Shown piece after piece: positions 43,320 through 52,462 of a DNA stretch of 64,000 nucleotides. This DNA comes from Synechococcus sp. UW69 (GTDB lineage: Bacteria; Cyanobacteriota; Cyanobacteriia; PCC-6307; Cyanobiaceae): assembly GCF_900474185.1 (NCBI RefSeq), contig NZ_UCNW01000008.1, forward strand, positions 434,001 through 498,000. The letters are read 5' to 3'. A program made the translations under genes and the position numbers. The notes under the pieces are model-generated. The model was not told the origin of the DNA. It saw only the letters and a list, made by a program, of their open reading frames with translations, and searched no databases. Numbering within the stretch: the stretch's first letter is position 1; each line of letters opens with the position of its first letter.

Positions 43320-43745
43320 TCAGCCCTCCAAGGCCAGGCAACGGCGCAGGTGCGCAATGGCGTGATGGCGATGCGGATTGCTGCCGCTGGGGCCAATCAT
43401 TCCGAGCCAGAAACTGCCGTCCCCTTGAAAGACCAGGACAGGCTTTGCCCCTCCCTTTCCATGGCAGTCGAGCAGGGACATGCAGAGTTTTTCGGCCACT
43501 TCCGGGCCCTTGGGTCGCTGACGCAGGCGGCGCAGCAGCGGATCCACCTGAGAGAAAGAGACGAAACAGGTGCGATCGGAATCCGTGATCAGGATCAGAC
43601 CATCCAGCCACTCGACCTCTTGGAGCAGCTCTTCGATGCGGGGCAGCAGCTTCGGCAGCGGAAACGCCAAACCGGACCCTCCCCTTAACTTTCTCTTTAG
43701 CTTTTCTACGTCAGCGACGGGGCGCGTCGCAAGCGACACAGCCAA
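43320..43745 (-). CDS. Conserved-looking hypothetical protein (141 aa)
   Basis: Starts MAVSLATRPVADVEKLKRKL. A helix-rich N-terminus is followed by alternating strands (LDGLILITDSDRTCFVSF, AKPVLVFQGDGSFWLGMIG). No motif of known activity. GC content matches the core. Before the element arrived this gene lay about 40 nt upstream of glyQ on the same strand, so the two were probably cotranscribed; the element has now cut that link. menG ends five bases upstream. Confidence 0.7.
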   Translation of the reverse strand: MAVSLATRPVADVEKLKRKLRGGSGLAFPLPKLLPRIEELLQEVEWLDGLILITDSDRTCFVSFSQVDPLLRRLRQRPKGPEVAEKLCMSLLDCHGKGGAKPVLVFQGDGSFWLGMIGPSGSNPHRHHAIAHLRRCLALEG

Positions 43746-43749
43746 AGAT

Positions 43750-44451
43750 TCACGCCCTGAGGGTCAAAACCCCCATCTGTCTTCCCACAACAGCGCGATG
43801 GACCGCTTCAGCAAATCCCGCCTCCTGTGCCAGCCGTTCCTGCTCAGACCCATCAGGGAAGCGCTCCAGGCTTCTCTCCAGGTAGGCGTACTCCTCGCGC
43901 AAACCCACTGAAGCGGCGGCGGGCACCACCAGGCGGCGCAGATAGAAGCGTTGAAACGCAGCCGCCGCTCCGCTCTGCGGCAATCGATTGAAATCCAGCA
44001 CCCCTGCGCGTCCCCCTGGCTTCAGCAGCCGTCGCAGTTCCTTCAGCCCCTGCAAAGGGTCCGCCAAATTGCGCAGCCCGTAGGCCATGACTGCGCCGTC
44101 AGCACAGGCACTGGTCAATCCGGTTTGCAGGGCATCCCCTTGCTGGAAGGACACCGGCAACCAAGGCTGCTGGCGTTGGCGCTGGCGGGCCCGCTCCAGT
44201 GGAGCCGCGGCCGCATCCAAACCGGTCACCGCGCCGCCGGGGCGCACACAGCGCCCCAGCTCCAAGGCCAGATCTCCCGTCCCACAGCACAGATCCAGCC
44301 ACTGTTCACCAGCAACTGGCTTGAGGGACCGCACCAGCTGACGTTTCCACTGACGATGCAGCCCAAAACTGAGCACGTCGTTCAGGCGGTCGTAGCGCGG
44401 AGCCACCGCGTCAAACAGCTGTTCAACTGCCGCGGAATCACCAGGCTTCAT
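43750..44451 (-). CDS. menG: Demethylphylloquinone/demethylmenaquinone methyltransferase
   Basis: 233-aa UbiE/MenG-family SAM methyltransferase. Motifs: [21 protein letters not shown] at the N-terminus, SAM-binding [16 protein letters not shown] near residues 46-61, [15 protein letters not shown], and [19 protein letters not shown]. In cyanobacteria this enzyme methylates 2-phytyl-1,4-naphthoquinol, the last step to phylloquinone, the photosystem I quinone. The ATG overlaps the hisF stop by four bases. Confidence 0.92.
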   Translation of the reverse strand: MKPGDSAAVEQLFDAVAPRYDRLNDVLSFGLHRQWKRQLVRSLKPVAGEQWLDLCCGTGDLALELGRCVRPGGAVTGLDAAAAPLERARQRQRQQPWLPVSFQQGDALQTGLTSACADGAVMAYGLRNLADPLQGLKELRRLLKPGGRAGVLDFNRLPQSGAAAAFQRFYLRRLVVPAAASVGLREEYAYLERSLERFPDGSEQERLAQEAGFAEAVHRAVVGRQMGVLTLRA

Positions 44452-45218
44452 GGACGAATCGTCAGGCCACGGGAAAGCAGATCCTGCTTGATTTGTTCCA
44501 CCGTTAGAACGCCATCGTGCAAAAGAGAAGCCAATAACGCTGCAGAGGCATGCCCTCCCTCGGAGCCCACATCCAGAGCTTCAGCGATGTGATCCATGCA
44601 ACCAGCTCCTCCGGAAGCGATCACCGGGATGGGGACGGCATCGGCCACGGCCCGGGTCAAGGCGAGGTCGTATCCAGCCTGGGTTCCATCGCCGTCCATC
44701 GACGTCAGCAGGATCTCACCGGCCCCGAGGCCCGCCACCCTCTTCGCCCACTCCACAACATCGAGACCAGTGTTCTCACGTCCTCCCTTCACATACACAT
44801 CCCACCCACCTGCATCGCGCCGACGGGCATCAATAGCCACAACAATGCACTGACAGCCGAACTGATCCGCCCCCTCCCGCACCAACTCAGGCCGACGCAC
44901 CGCCGAAGAATTGAGGCTCACCTTGTCGGCACCGGCCCGCAACAGCTCGGTGATCCCCTCAACGGTGCTGATCCCACCGCCCACTGTGAAAGGAATCGTG
45001 ACCGATTCAGCGGTGCGACGCACCATGTCGATCAGGGTGCCGCGCCCCTCGTGGCTGGCCGCGATATCGAGGAAAACCAATTCATCAGCCCCTGCACGGC
45101 TGTAACGGCAGGCGAGTTCCACCGGATCACCGGCATCGCGCAGGCCAACAAAATTGACACCTTTCACCACCCGTCCACTGGCGACATCGAGGCAGGGAAT
45201 CAGACGCAGAGCAACCAT
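44448..45218 (-). CDS. hisF: Imidazole glycerol phosphate synthase, cyclase subunit
   Basis: 256-aa (beta/alpha)8 barrel of histidine synthesis that combines PRFAR with ammonia from HisH. The two phosphate loops and catalytic aspartates are seen: [19 protein letters not shown] (Asp11), [22 protein letters not shown] (second Asp near 137) and IASGGAG. Length and order are standard. It is transcribed into menG with a four-base overlap and is divergent from petP. Confidence 0.95.
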   Translation of the reverse strand: MVALRLIPCLDVASGRVVKGVNFVGLRDAGDPVELACRYSRAGADELVFLDIAASHEGRGTLIDMVRRTAESVTIPFTVGGGISTVEGITELLRAGADKVSLNSSAVRRPELVREGADQFGCQCIVVAIDARRRDAGGWDVYVKGGRENTGLDVVEWAKRVAGLGAGEILLTSMDGDGTQAGYDLALTRAVADAVPIPVIASGGAGCMDHIAEALDVGSEGGHASAALLASLLHDGVLTVEQIKQDLLSRGLTIRP

Positions 45219-45274
45219 CGATTCGGCGCAAAAGCGACTGTTAAGGTTGCGCCACTCTCCAAGCCTCGCAGGCC

Positions 45275-45490
45275 ATGTCCCAGGGTGACGTCATCTCGAT
45301 CGGCTCCAAGGTTCGCGTGACCCGCGTGCGGGATCGCATTCCACAGGCGATGGTGGACCTTCTCAAGAAGGACGCCAACGGCACGGTGAAGGATTTCCGC
45401 ACTGTCGACGGCAAGGGAATCGGTGTGGTGGTCGAGCTCAGTGATGGCTCCACCAGCTGGTTCTTCGAAGACGAAATCGCCGCCTCCTGA
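45275..45490 (+). CDS. petP: Cytochrome b6f complex subunit PetP (DUF2862)
   Basis: 71 aa reading [20 protein letters not shown] with the typical [21 protein letters not shown] and C-terminal TSWFFEDEI. This SH3-like small protein is the PetP subunit found in cyanobacteria and red algae, bound to the cytoplasmic side of b6f, where it affects linear electron flow. The N-terminus is a few residues longer than in freshwater forms. chlG starts 11 nt downstream, so the two are cotranscribed. Confidence 0.83.
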   Translation: MSQGDVISIGSKVRVTRVRDRIPQAMVDLLKKDANGTVKDFRTVDGKGIGVVVELSDGSTSWFFEDEIAAS

Positions 45491-45501
45491 GGACAGTCTC
45501 C

Positions 45502-46455
45502 GTGAGCGACGCGCGTCAGCTGCTTGGGATGAAAGGTGCCTCCGGCACCACCAACATCTGGAAGCTGCGGCTGCAGCTGATGAAACCGGTCACATGGATC
45601 CCCCTAATTTGGGGCGTGATCTGTGGGGCCGCCGCCAGCGGCAACTACCAGTGGCGTTTGGATCACGTGCTTGCCGCCTTCGCCTGCATGTTGATGAGCG
45701 GCCCCCTGCTCGCGGGCTTCACCCAAACCATCAACGATTACTACGACCGCGAGATCGACGCGATTAACGAGCCCTATCGGCCGATTCCTTCGGGAGCGAT
45801 TCCTCTGGGCCAGGTCAAGCTGCAGATCTGGGTGTTGCTGCTGGCAGGCCTTGGGGTCTCTTACGGACTCGACCGCTGGGCTGGGCACAGCACCCCAGTG
45901 GTGTTTCTCCTGGCCTTGGGTGGCTCTTTTGTGAGCTACATCTACTCAGCACCTCCGCTGAAGCTGAAGCAGAACGGCTGGCTGGGGAACTACGCCCTTG
46001 GGGCCAGCTACATCGCCCTTCCCTGGTGGGCCGGTCAGGCCCTGTTCGGTCAACTCACCTGGGGCACAGCGCTCCTCACCCTCGCCTACAGCCTCGCTGG
46101 ACTCGGCATCGCTGTTGTCAACGACTTCAAGAGCGTCGAAGGCGACCGCGAGCTCGGCCTTCAATCCTTGCCTGTGGTCTTCGGGATCGAACGTGCTAGT
46201 TGGATCAGCGCGGGAATGATTGATGTTTTTCAGCTGGCGATGGTTGCCGTCTTGATTGGGATCGGCCAACATTTCGCAGCGGTTCTGTTGGTTCTCTTGA
46301 TTGTTCCTCAGATCACCTTCCAAGACATCTGGTTGTTGAGAGACCCCGTGGCCTTTGACGTCAAATATCAAGCCAGCGCCCAGCCGTTCCTGGTGCTCGG
46401 AATGCTGGTGACCGCATTGGCTGTGGGCCACAGCCCCCTGACCCAGGTGATGTGA
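45502..46455 (+). CDS. chlG: Chlorophyll synthase
   Basis: 317-aa polytopic UbiA-family prenyltransferase that esterifies chlorophyllide with phytyl or geranylgeranyl diphosphate. Two Asp-rich motifs are visible: NDYYDREIDAINEPYRPIPS near residues 79-98 and NDFKSVEGDRELGLQSLPV near 205-223. About eight to nine membrane helices follow the UbiA pattern. The start is GTG. Its stop overlaps the GTG of the penicillin-binding protein gene (GTGA). Essential for photosystem assembly. Confidence 0.95.
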   Translation: MSDARQLLGMKGASGTTNIWKLRLQLMKPVTWIPLIWGVICGAAASGNYQWRLDHVLAAFACMLMSGPLLAGFTQTINDYYDREIDAINEPYRPIPSGAIPLGQVKLQIWVLLLAGLGVSYGLDRWAGHSTPVVFLLALGGSFVSYIYSAPPLKLKQNGWLGNYALGASYIALPWWAGQALFGQLTWGTALLTLAYSLAGLGIAVVNDFKSVEGDRELGLQSLPVVFGIERASWISAGMIDVFQLAMVAVLIGIGQHFAAVLLVLLIVPQITFQDIWLLRDPVAFDVKYQASAQPFLVLGMLVTALAVGHSPLTQVM

Positions 46456-48506
46456 ACCGTTCCCGCCTGCAATGGGCTCTGATCGCAGGCACTGCAGCTG
46501 CGGTGGGAGTGGGGGCTGCACTGGGCACGAGAGCTCTGACAGAGCTGGTGGATGCCACTCTTCCAGATGCCCGGGGAATTGCCAGCTTCAACCGACCGGG
46601 AACGATCACCCTGCTCTCCACCAACGGCAAGGTGATCCAGAAGCTGGGGCCAGCGACCCGCGAGAAGGTCAAGCCCGGCACGATGCCGCAAACGGTGGCA
46701 GAAGCCTTCATCGCCGCGGAAGATCGGCGCTTCTATCAGCATGACGGGGTGGATGGCTGGGGGATTGCCCGCGCCATTGTCACCAATGTCCGCCAGGGCG
46801 CTGTCCGGGAAGGGGCGAGCACCATCACCCAGCAACTGGCCCGAACCGTCTTCCTGAGCCAAGACCGCACCATCACACGCAAACTCAAGGAAGCGGCTCT
46901 GGCGATGAAGCTGGAACGCCAGCTGAGCAAGCAGCAGATACTCGAGCAATACCTCAATTACGTCTACCTGGGATCCGGCGCCTATGGCGTCGCCGATGCG
47001 GCCTGGATCTATTTCTCTAAAACCCCAGATCAGCTCACGGTTCCGGAAGCGGCGATGATCGCTGGGCTGCCCCCGGCACCATCGATCTATTCCCCCCTGG
47101 TCAACCCTGATCTAGCGAGGGAACAGCGTTCGATCGTTCTCGATCGGATGGCGCAGGCCGGGTTCATCTCCACCAGCGAAGCGGAGCGCGGTCGCAACAG
47201 CCCCCTGGGGCTTAAGCCTGCAACACCAAAATATTTCAACAGTGCAGCGCCCTACTTCACCACTTGGATTGCCCAAGAACTGCCCAAACTTTTAACTCCC
47301 GAACAACTTGAAGTTGGTGGGGTCAAAGTTCGCACCAGCCTCAATCTCGACTGGCAAAAAAAAGCTCAGCAGGTTGTTCGAGCCAATGCACCATTCGACA
47401 CTGAAGGGGCGATGGTTTCGATCGATCCCGGCAACGGACTGGTGAGAGTGATGGTGGGCGGGAAGGATTTCTCCAGGAGTCAGTTCAATCGCACCATCCT
47501 GGCGCTGCGCTCTCCAGGTTCAACCTTCAAGCTTTTTCCTTATGCAGCAGCCATTGATCGGGGAATGAAACCCGAAACCAAGGTGTTTGACGCAAAGCGT
47601 TGCTGGAATGGCTACTGCCCCAAAAACTTTGGGAACAAGTACTACGGCAACATCTCCCTGGCCGATGCTCTGAAGAATTCACTCAACACGGTGGCTGTTC
47701 AACTGCAAGACATCGTTGGGTTTGATGCCGTCATTGACATTGCCAACAACTTCAACATCGGCACCGAGCGTCCTCTCGGCAAGTACTACCCCATGGCTAT
47801 CGGGGCCTACGAGCAAACCATCCTCGACATGACTGCGGCCTATGCAGGCATGGCCAATCGCGGTGTGTTTTTCACACCCAGCCCCTTTGAGGAAATCCGC
47901 GGACCCAAGAATGAGCTTCTTTGGAGTCGGCGATTGAGTGGAAACAGAGGACGACGAGCGGTTGATAGTGATGTCGCCGACACCATGAACTGGATGCTGC
48001 AGCGGGTCGTGACCGGCGGCACGGGCATCGCCGCGAGACTCGATGATCGGCAGGTTGCCGGAAAGACAGGAACGTCAGAGAACACCCGCGATCTCTGGTT
48101 CATCGGTTCGATTCCTCAGCTCACAACTGGTGTTTGGTTCGGATACGACGACGATCGAGCCACCAAAAGTACGAGCGGCGAGGCCGCATGGGCTTGGAAA
48201 CAATTCATGCTTCAGATCAAGGACGAGATTCCCGTCCGCGCCTTCCCTGACAAACCCAAGCTGAAACGAAAAATGCGTCTGGCGGTCGATCCAAAAACGA
48301 TCGCCAAACCGCCCAAGACAAAACCCAAACAAGAGCCGAAGGCCACCTCCGAGCCTGAAGTACCTCAACCGACTGCAGAGACTGAACTGGAACTGCTGAA
48401 CCCCACTCCCGTGGCATCTCCGCGTCGCCAGACGCCTTACCTATGGAGAAACCGCTCGCAAGACGACAACGTTGATCGCCAAGGACGCCGCTGGACCCGG
48501 GATTAA
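46452..48506 (+). CDS. Class A penicillin-binding protein (PBP1A type)
   Basis: 684-aa bifunctional peptidoglycan synthase. An N-terminal membrane anchor (WALIAGTAAAVGVGAALG) precedes the GT51 glycosyltransferase with EDRRFYQHDGVD (catalytic Glu) and GASTITQQLARTVFL. The transpeptidase domain has SPGSTFK (Ser357 nucleophile), SLN-type motif in DALKNSLNT, and KTGTSENTRD (Lys538). The C-terminal tail is rich in Pro, Lys and Glu and probably disordered. It makes glycan strands and cross-links outside the membrane. GTG start coupled to chlG. Confidence 0.93.
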   Translation: MNRSRLQWALIAGTAAAVGVGAALGTRALTELVDATLPDARGIASFNRPGTITLLSTNGKVIQKLGPATREKVKPGTMPQTVAEAFIAAEDRRFYQHDGVDGWGIARAIVTNVRQGAVREGASTITQQLARTVFLSQDRTITRKLKEAALAMKLERQLSKQQILEQYLNYVYLGSGAYGVADAAWIYFSKTPDQLTVPEAAMIAGLPPAPSIYSPLVNPDLAREQRSIVLDRMAQAGFISTSEAERGRNSPLGLKPATPKYFNSAAPYFTTWIAQELPKLLTPEQLEVGGVKVRTSLNLDWQKKAQQVVRANAPFDTEGAMVSIDPGNGLVRVMVGGKDFSRSQFNRTILALRSPGSTFKLFPYAAAIDRGMKPETKVFDAKRCWNGYCPKNFGNKYYGNISLADALKNSLNTVAVQLQDIVGFDAVIDIANNFNIGTERPLGKYYPMAIGAYEQTILDMTAAYAGMANRGVFFTPSPFEEIRGPKNELLWSRRLSGNRGRRAVDSDVADTMNWMLQRVVTGGTGIAARLDDRQVAGKTGTSENTRDLWFIGSIPQLTTGVWFGYDDDRATKSTSGEAAWAWKQFMLQIKDEIPVRAFPDKPKLKRKMRLAVDPKTIAKPPKTKPKQEPKATSEPEVPQPTAETELELLNPTPVASPRRQTPYLWRNRSQDDNVDRQGRRWTRD

Positions 48507-48515
48507 TCCAACGGC

Positions 48516-49853
48516 CTAAACCCGCTGAAGCACAGCGGAATAGAACCCATCCCCCCCGCTGGCTTGATCCGGCCAGCGCTGGCTTTCCTCCTCCAATCGC
48601 AGCGAGGGGTGACGCTTCAACAAGGCCTGCACCTGAGCATGATTTTCATCTGGATGAATGGTGCAGGTGGCATAAACCAACGATCCAGCGGGAGCCAGCA
48701 ACGGCACAAGCCCATCCAGGAGAGCCTGTTGTTGGGGCAGAAGGCCGCGGATGGATTGCGGCGTCACCCGCCAACGGGCATCGGGGTGACGGGCCAAGGT
48801 GCCAAGCCCAGAGCAGGGAGCATCGATCAGGATCCGCTGGAAAGATTCACGCCATTGGGGATGCTCTTCCAACAAGTTGGTGGCATCCGCTGCAAGCGCA
48901 TGAATGGAAGCAAGGCCTAGCCGAGCTGCATTGGCCGCGACGCGCTTGAGCCGTCCAGGAGACCGATCCACAGCCCAAATCTCAGCCTGATCTCCCACCA
49001 ATTCCGCCAAATGGGTGGCTTTCCCGCCCGGCGCAGCGCAGGCATCGAGGATCCGGTCCCCAGGCTGGGGTTGCAGCAGAGGCGCAATCCATTGCGCCGA
49101 ACAATCCTGAACACACCAATGGCCCTCCGCATAACCGGGCCAGTGGCGCAGGTCGCCGCTGTGACCGGAAATGCGAAGGCCATCAGGACAATCAACGATG
49201 GGTTCACAGCTGATTCCTACCGCTGCCAAGGCCTGCTGCACCTGCTGCGGGCTCGAGCGCAGCCGATTCACCCGTAAATCCAGATCCGGCACACGGTTGC
49301 AGGCGCTCGCCACTGCCTCGGCTCCCTCCGAACCGCGCCAGTCGAGCAACAGCTGGGTGAACCAATCTGGAAGGGAATGGGCCTGGGCCAGCTGAGCCGC
49401 CTCATCATTCGGCAGCTCAAGGGTTTCGCCGGCATCCCGCGCCCGCAGCGCCGCCCTCAGAACCCCATTCACCACGGGAGCCAGCCGTGCCAGCCCCTTG
49501 CTGGTTTTGGCCAATTCAACGGCGGTGTTCACCGCTGCTGAATCTGGAATCCGCTCCATCAGCAGCAGTTGATAGAGACCCACGTGCAACAGCCAGCGCA
49601 GCTTGGGCGGCTGCTTCGACGCGGGAACTTTGCCCAGCCGATCCAGCCAGGCATCGAGGTAGCGGCGTTGACGGATGGCGCCATAAGCCAGCTCGGTCAC
49701 CAAGCCTCGATCCGAGGGTTTGAGATCCCGCTCCCGCAGCAACCGCTCCAACGCCACATCGGCATAGGCCCCAGCCGCAACTGCCTGCAACACATCCCAG
49801 GCGAGGCGGCGCGGCAGCAGTCCAATCGGAGCCGAATCAGCCAAGAACACCAC
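48516..49853 (-). CDS. rsmB: 16S rRNA (cytosine-967-C5)-methyltransferase
   Basis: 445-aa Sun/RsmB protein. An N-terminal NusB-like helical domain (RLAWDVLQAVAAGAYADVAL, VNTAVELAKTSKGL) is joined to a SAM methyltransferase with ILDACAAPGGKATHLAEL, LAADATN, ILIDAPCSGLGTLARHPD (Pro-Cys catalytic) and LVYATCTIHPDEN (second catalytic Cys). Converges with the PBP gene. The alkyltransferase-like gene ends three bases upstream, so they share a transcript. Confidence 0.93.
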   Translation of the reverse strand: MVFLADSAPIGLLPRRLAWDVLQAVAAGAYADVALERLLRERDLKPSDRGLVTELAYGAIRQRRYLDAWLDRLGKVPASKQPPKLRWLLHVGLYQLLLMERIPDSAAVNTAVELAKTSKGLARLAPVVNGVLRAALRARDAGETLELPNDEAAQLAQAHSLPDWFTQLLLDWRGSEGAEAVASACNRVPDLDLRVNRLRSSPQQVQQALAAVGISCEPIVDCPDGLRISGHSGDLRHWPGYAEGHWCVQDCSAQWIAPLLQPQPGDRILDACAAPGGKATHLAELVGDQAEIWAVDRSPGRLKRVAANAARLGLASIHALAADATNLLEEHPQWRESFQRILIDAPCSGLGTLARHPDARWRVTPQSIRGLLPQQQALLDGLVPLLAPAGSLVYATCTIHPDENHAQVQALLKRHPSLRLEEESQRWPDQASGGDGFYSAVLQRV

Positions 49854-49856
49854 GCA

Positions 49857-50201
49857 TCAAGCTCCAGCATGGGCGTCCGGGTGCCAGAGGAACTGGCGTA
49901 GGGGCAAGCGTCCTTCCGCATCCACCGGAATGCCTTCTGCCATCAGCAACTCCCGCTGCATCCAGTCACTTCCCTCACGGCTGAGGCTCATCGCGATCCG
50001 ACCCTGAGCATTCACCACGCGGTGCCAGGGAACGGTGGATGGGAGCTTGAGGCGACGCAGCGCCCAGCCAACCTGTCGCGCGCAGCCGTAGGCACCGATC
50101 AAATCAGCGATCTGGCCATAAGTCGCCAAGCGACCGTGGGGGATGCGAGCCACCTCGCTCCAAACACGCTGATCAAATGTGGATGAAGACGACTCCATCA
50201 A
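49857..50201 (-). CDS. Alkyltransferase-like (ATL) DNA-binding protein
   Basis: 114 aa, the DNA-binding domain of O6-methylguanine methyltransferase alone. RIPHGRLATYGQIADLIG, ARQVGWALRRL and PSTVPWHRVVNAQGRI are clear. In the active-site motif PCHRV the cysteine is Trp (Trp59), so it cannot transfer alkyl groups. Known ATL proteins bind O6-alkylguanine and hand the lesion to nucleotide excision repair. The gene is cotranscribed with rsmB. Confidence 0.88.
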   Translation of the reverse strand: MMESSSSTFDQRVWSEVARIPHGRLATYGQIADLIGAYGCARQVGWALRRLKLPSTVPWHRVVNAQGRIAMSLSREGSDWMQRELLMAEGIPVDAEGRLPLRQFLWHPDAHAGA

Positions 50202-50247
50202 TCTGCGTGGCTTTGATGGGAGCTTTCATGCATCAGAACCCAGACAT

Positions 50248-50266
50248 TCTCCGGCGCTGCCGGAGA
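50248..50266. other. Perfect hairpin in the ATL-trmH gap
   Basis: TCTCCGGC and GCCGGAGA flank a 3-nt loop, with no T run on either side. It lies between divergent promoters of the ATL and trmH genes. It could be an operator or RNA structure; nothing more is seen in the 195-bp gap. Confidence 0.45.
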
Positions 50267-50396
50267 CGTACGGTTCAACAGAGGGATCCTTAAGCGGGGT
50301 CTGGATAACGACAGAACCGCAGACTTCTTGATTGTCTTGCCAGGCTTCCAAGCATGAAAGGGCCCCCAACTGTTGCTCTAACCCGATTCATCGCCC

Positions 50397-51086
50397 ATGC
50401 CCCTGTTGCCGCGACGATTTGAGCGGCTGAAATCCGTGCTGAACCACCGCATGGCGGACCTCACGGTGCTGCTCGAACACGTGGAGAAACCCCACAACCT
50501 CTCCGCCATCCTGCGCAGTTGCGATGCCGTCGGGGCGCTTGAAGCCCACGCGGTGAGTTTCGACGGGCGTCCGCGCACCTTCAACAGCACGGCCCAGGGC
50601 AGCCAGAAATGGGTCCCCCTACATGACCACCCCGATACCGAAACAGCCATCCGCTGCTTAAAAGAGCGGGGGTTCCGCCTCTACGGAACCCATCTCGGAG
50701 TCAATGCCAAGGACTACCGAGAGTGCGACTTCACCGGACCCACAGCCTTCGTGCTCGGGGCGGAGAAATGGGGCCTGACCGATCAGGCCAGGGATCTGAT
50801 GGATGAAGCGCTGTTCATCCCCATGCGCGGCATGGTGCAGTCACTGAACGTGTCGGTCGCCACCGCCACCCTGCTGTTTGAGGCGCTGCGCCAACGCCAG
50901 GTGGCCGGCCTGGCGCCGACCCAAGGCGAAGGGCTTAAGCCGGAGCAGTACCAACAATTGCTGTTCGAATGGTCCTACCCCGAGGTTGCTCGCTGGTGCC
51001 AAGAGCAGCAACGGCCCTATCCCGCCCTGAGTGAGGAGGGCGAACTGATGGAAGAGCTGCCTCGGACTGTGAAGCTGCGCTGCTGA
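50397..51086 (+). CDS. trmH: tRNA (guanosine-18-2'-O)-methyltransferase
   Basis: 229-aa SPOUT enzyme. The three family motifs are present: NLSAILRSCDAVG (motif 1, Arg essential), LVLGAEKWGLT-type FVLGAEKWGLTDQA (motif 2) and IPMRGMVQSLNVSVATATLL (motif 3). The N-terminal RRFERLKSVLNHR is a TrmH extension that binds tRNA, and the C-terminal extension is longer than in rRNA enzymes. It makes Gm18 in the D-loop. Distinct from the TrmH-like protein at the left window edge. Confidence 0.9.
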   Translation: MPLLPRRFERLKSVLNHRMADLTVLLEHVEKPHNLSAILRSCDAVGALEAHAVSFDGRPRTFNSTAQGSQKWVPLHDHPDTETAIRCLKERGFRLYGTHLGVNAKDYRECDFTGPTAFVLGAEKWGLTDQARDLMDEALFIPMRGMVQSLNVSVATATLLFEALRQRQVAGLAPTQGEGLKPEQYQQLLFEWSYPEVARWCQEQQRPYPALSEEGELMEELPRTVKLRC

Positions 51087-51149
51087 TCCGACAAAACACT
51101 TGTATCTCCGCGAACCCTGGGCCATAACCAAAGCAGCGGATTGTCAGCA

Positions 51150-51323
51150 ATGGACAACAAACAGCTGCACCAGTACGCGGTCACGTATCACTGCGGCCAC
51201 GAGTGGGGCGAGGAAATGCTCCAGTCCGATGATCTCAGCCATGCCGTGGAAGCAGCCCACGCCATCTTCCCGAGCTCCTGCCGGATTTCGATCCGAGAGG
51301 TGAAGGCCCCGAAACAGGCCTGA
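51150..51323 (+). CDS. Small hypothetical protein (57 aa)
   Basis: Reads MDNKQLHQYAVTYHCGHEWG and ends IREVKAPKQA. A ferredoxin-like beta-alpha-beta pattern is likely (strand QYAVTYHC, helix SHAVEAAHAIF, strand CRISIREV). Function unknown; it resembles small conserved proteins of marine Synechococcus. TTG 51141 could extend it by three residues. It lies 63 nt after trmH and converges on the next gene. Confidence 0.65.
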   Translation: MDNKQLHQYAVTYHCGHEWGEEMLQSDDLSHAVEAAHAIFPSSCRISIREVKAPKQA

Positions 51324-51325
51324 GC

Positions 51326-51544
51326 TCAACGCGGCCGCCGCGGCACCCCAGGCAACTGAACCGCGGCGATCAACACCGCCGTCTCCAACAACAGATTGCG
51401 GCTGACCAGCACCACCACCAACACCAAGGTGGTGGCCAGGATCCGCTGGAGCAACGCGATCACATCATCCATGCTGTCGCTGCTCTTCTTCCAGAGCAGC
51501 GCGGCCATGCTCAGCAACATCAAGCTGATCCACCAGGCCATCAC
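51326..51544 (-). CDS. Small two-span membrane protein (72 aa)
   Basis: Two hydrophobic helices, MAWWISLMLLSMAALLW and LATTLVLVVVLVSRNLLLETAVL, joined by a polar loop with SSDSMDD. No function is recognised. It starts 16 nt after the ABC permease stop on the same strand, so it ends the same transcript. Its role may relate to the transporter, but no evidence beyond position exists. Confidence 0.55.
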   Translation of the reverse strand: MMAWWISLMLLSMAALLWKKSSDSMDDVIALLQRILATTLVLVVVLVSRNLLLETAVLIAAVQLPGVPRRPR

Positions 51545-51560
51545 ACCCGTGCCGATGGCA

Positions 51561-52406
51561 TCAGTCTGACGCGGGCCGGGCTTCGCCGCCGCTCACCCAG
51601 GCTTCGATGCCTTCGCCAAGGAAGGACAGCCCCAGCACCAGAACAAACATCGCCAGGCCGGGGAACAACGCCGTCCACCACACCCCGGTGGGCACCGCGG
51701 CCAACGCCAGGTTGAGATCCCCGCCCCATTCGGGCACGGTCTCCGGCAGGCCGAGGCCGAGAAATCCCAGTCCCCCCAGCACCAGCACCGCATCGGCGGC
51801 GTTGAGGGTGAGCAGCACCGGCACGGAGGTGATCACGTTGCGGAACAGATAGCGGCGCAGAATCCAGAGCGGCCCCGCCCCCAGGCTCTGGGCGGCTTCC
51901 ACAAACAATTCGCTCTTCACCTGGGCGGTTTGGTTGCGCACCACGCGGAAATACTGCGGCACGTAGACCACACAAAGCGCAGCCGCGGCATTGGGAATGC
52001 CCTTGCCCAGCAGAAACGCCAACACCACCGACAGCAAGAGCACCGGCAGGGTGTAGAGCGTGTCCATCAGCAGCACCATCAGGCGATCGACAGCGCCGCC
52101 GAAGTACCCACTCACCATGCCCAGGGGCACTCCCACCAGCAGGGCCAGACCCACCGCCAGAAGCACCACCTGAAGCGCCACACCGCTACCGGCCATGGTG
52201 CGCACACACACATCCCGGCCCAACCGGTCGGTACCGCACCAATGGGTCCAGCTGGGCCCGGAATAGATCGGATTCTCCAGGCCGGCGTTGGCATCCGGCA
52301 GGATCCCAGCAGCCACCAGCAAGGGCGTGATCAACGCCACCAACAGGTAGATCCCCACGATCACCAGGCCCCAACGGGCCATGCGGGTGGAGAGGCTGCG
52401 GGTCAC
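51561..52406 (-). CDS. ABC transporter permease, DppC/OppC type
   Basis: 281-aa inner-membrane permease with the OppC N-terminal region (GLVIVGIYLLVALITPLL), the conserved HWCGTDRLGRDVCVRT stretch, and the cytoplasmic EAA loop AAQSLGAGPLWILRRYLFRN. Five to six membrane helices are evident. It would form the channel of a peptide or other small-solute importer together with a DppB-like permease, ATPases and a binding protein, none of which are beside it here. Such scattering of ABC parts is common in picocyanobacteria. It is divergent from the sensor kinase. Confidence 0.88.
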   Translation of the reverse strand: MTRSLSTRMARWGLVIVGIYLLVALITPLLVAAGILPDANAGLENPIYSGPSWTHWCGTDRLGRDVCVRTMAGSGVALQVVLLAVGLALLVGVPLGMVSGYFGGAVDRLMVLLMDTLYTLPVLLLSVVLAFLLGKGIPNAAAALCVVYVPQYFRVVRNQTAQVKSELFVEAAQSLGAGPLWILRRYLFRNVITSVPVLLTLNAADAVLVLGGLGFLGLGLPETVPEWGGDLNLALAAVPTGVWWTALFPGLAMFVLVLGLSFLGEGIEAWVSGGEARPASD

Positions 52407-52462
52407 GGGCTAGTTGGCCTCAGGCAGATGCATTGTCTCCCGAACCGCGGAAGAATGAAGCC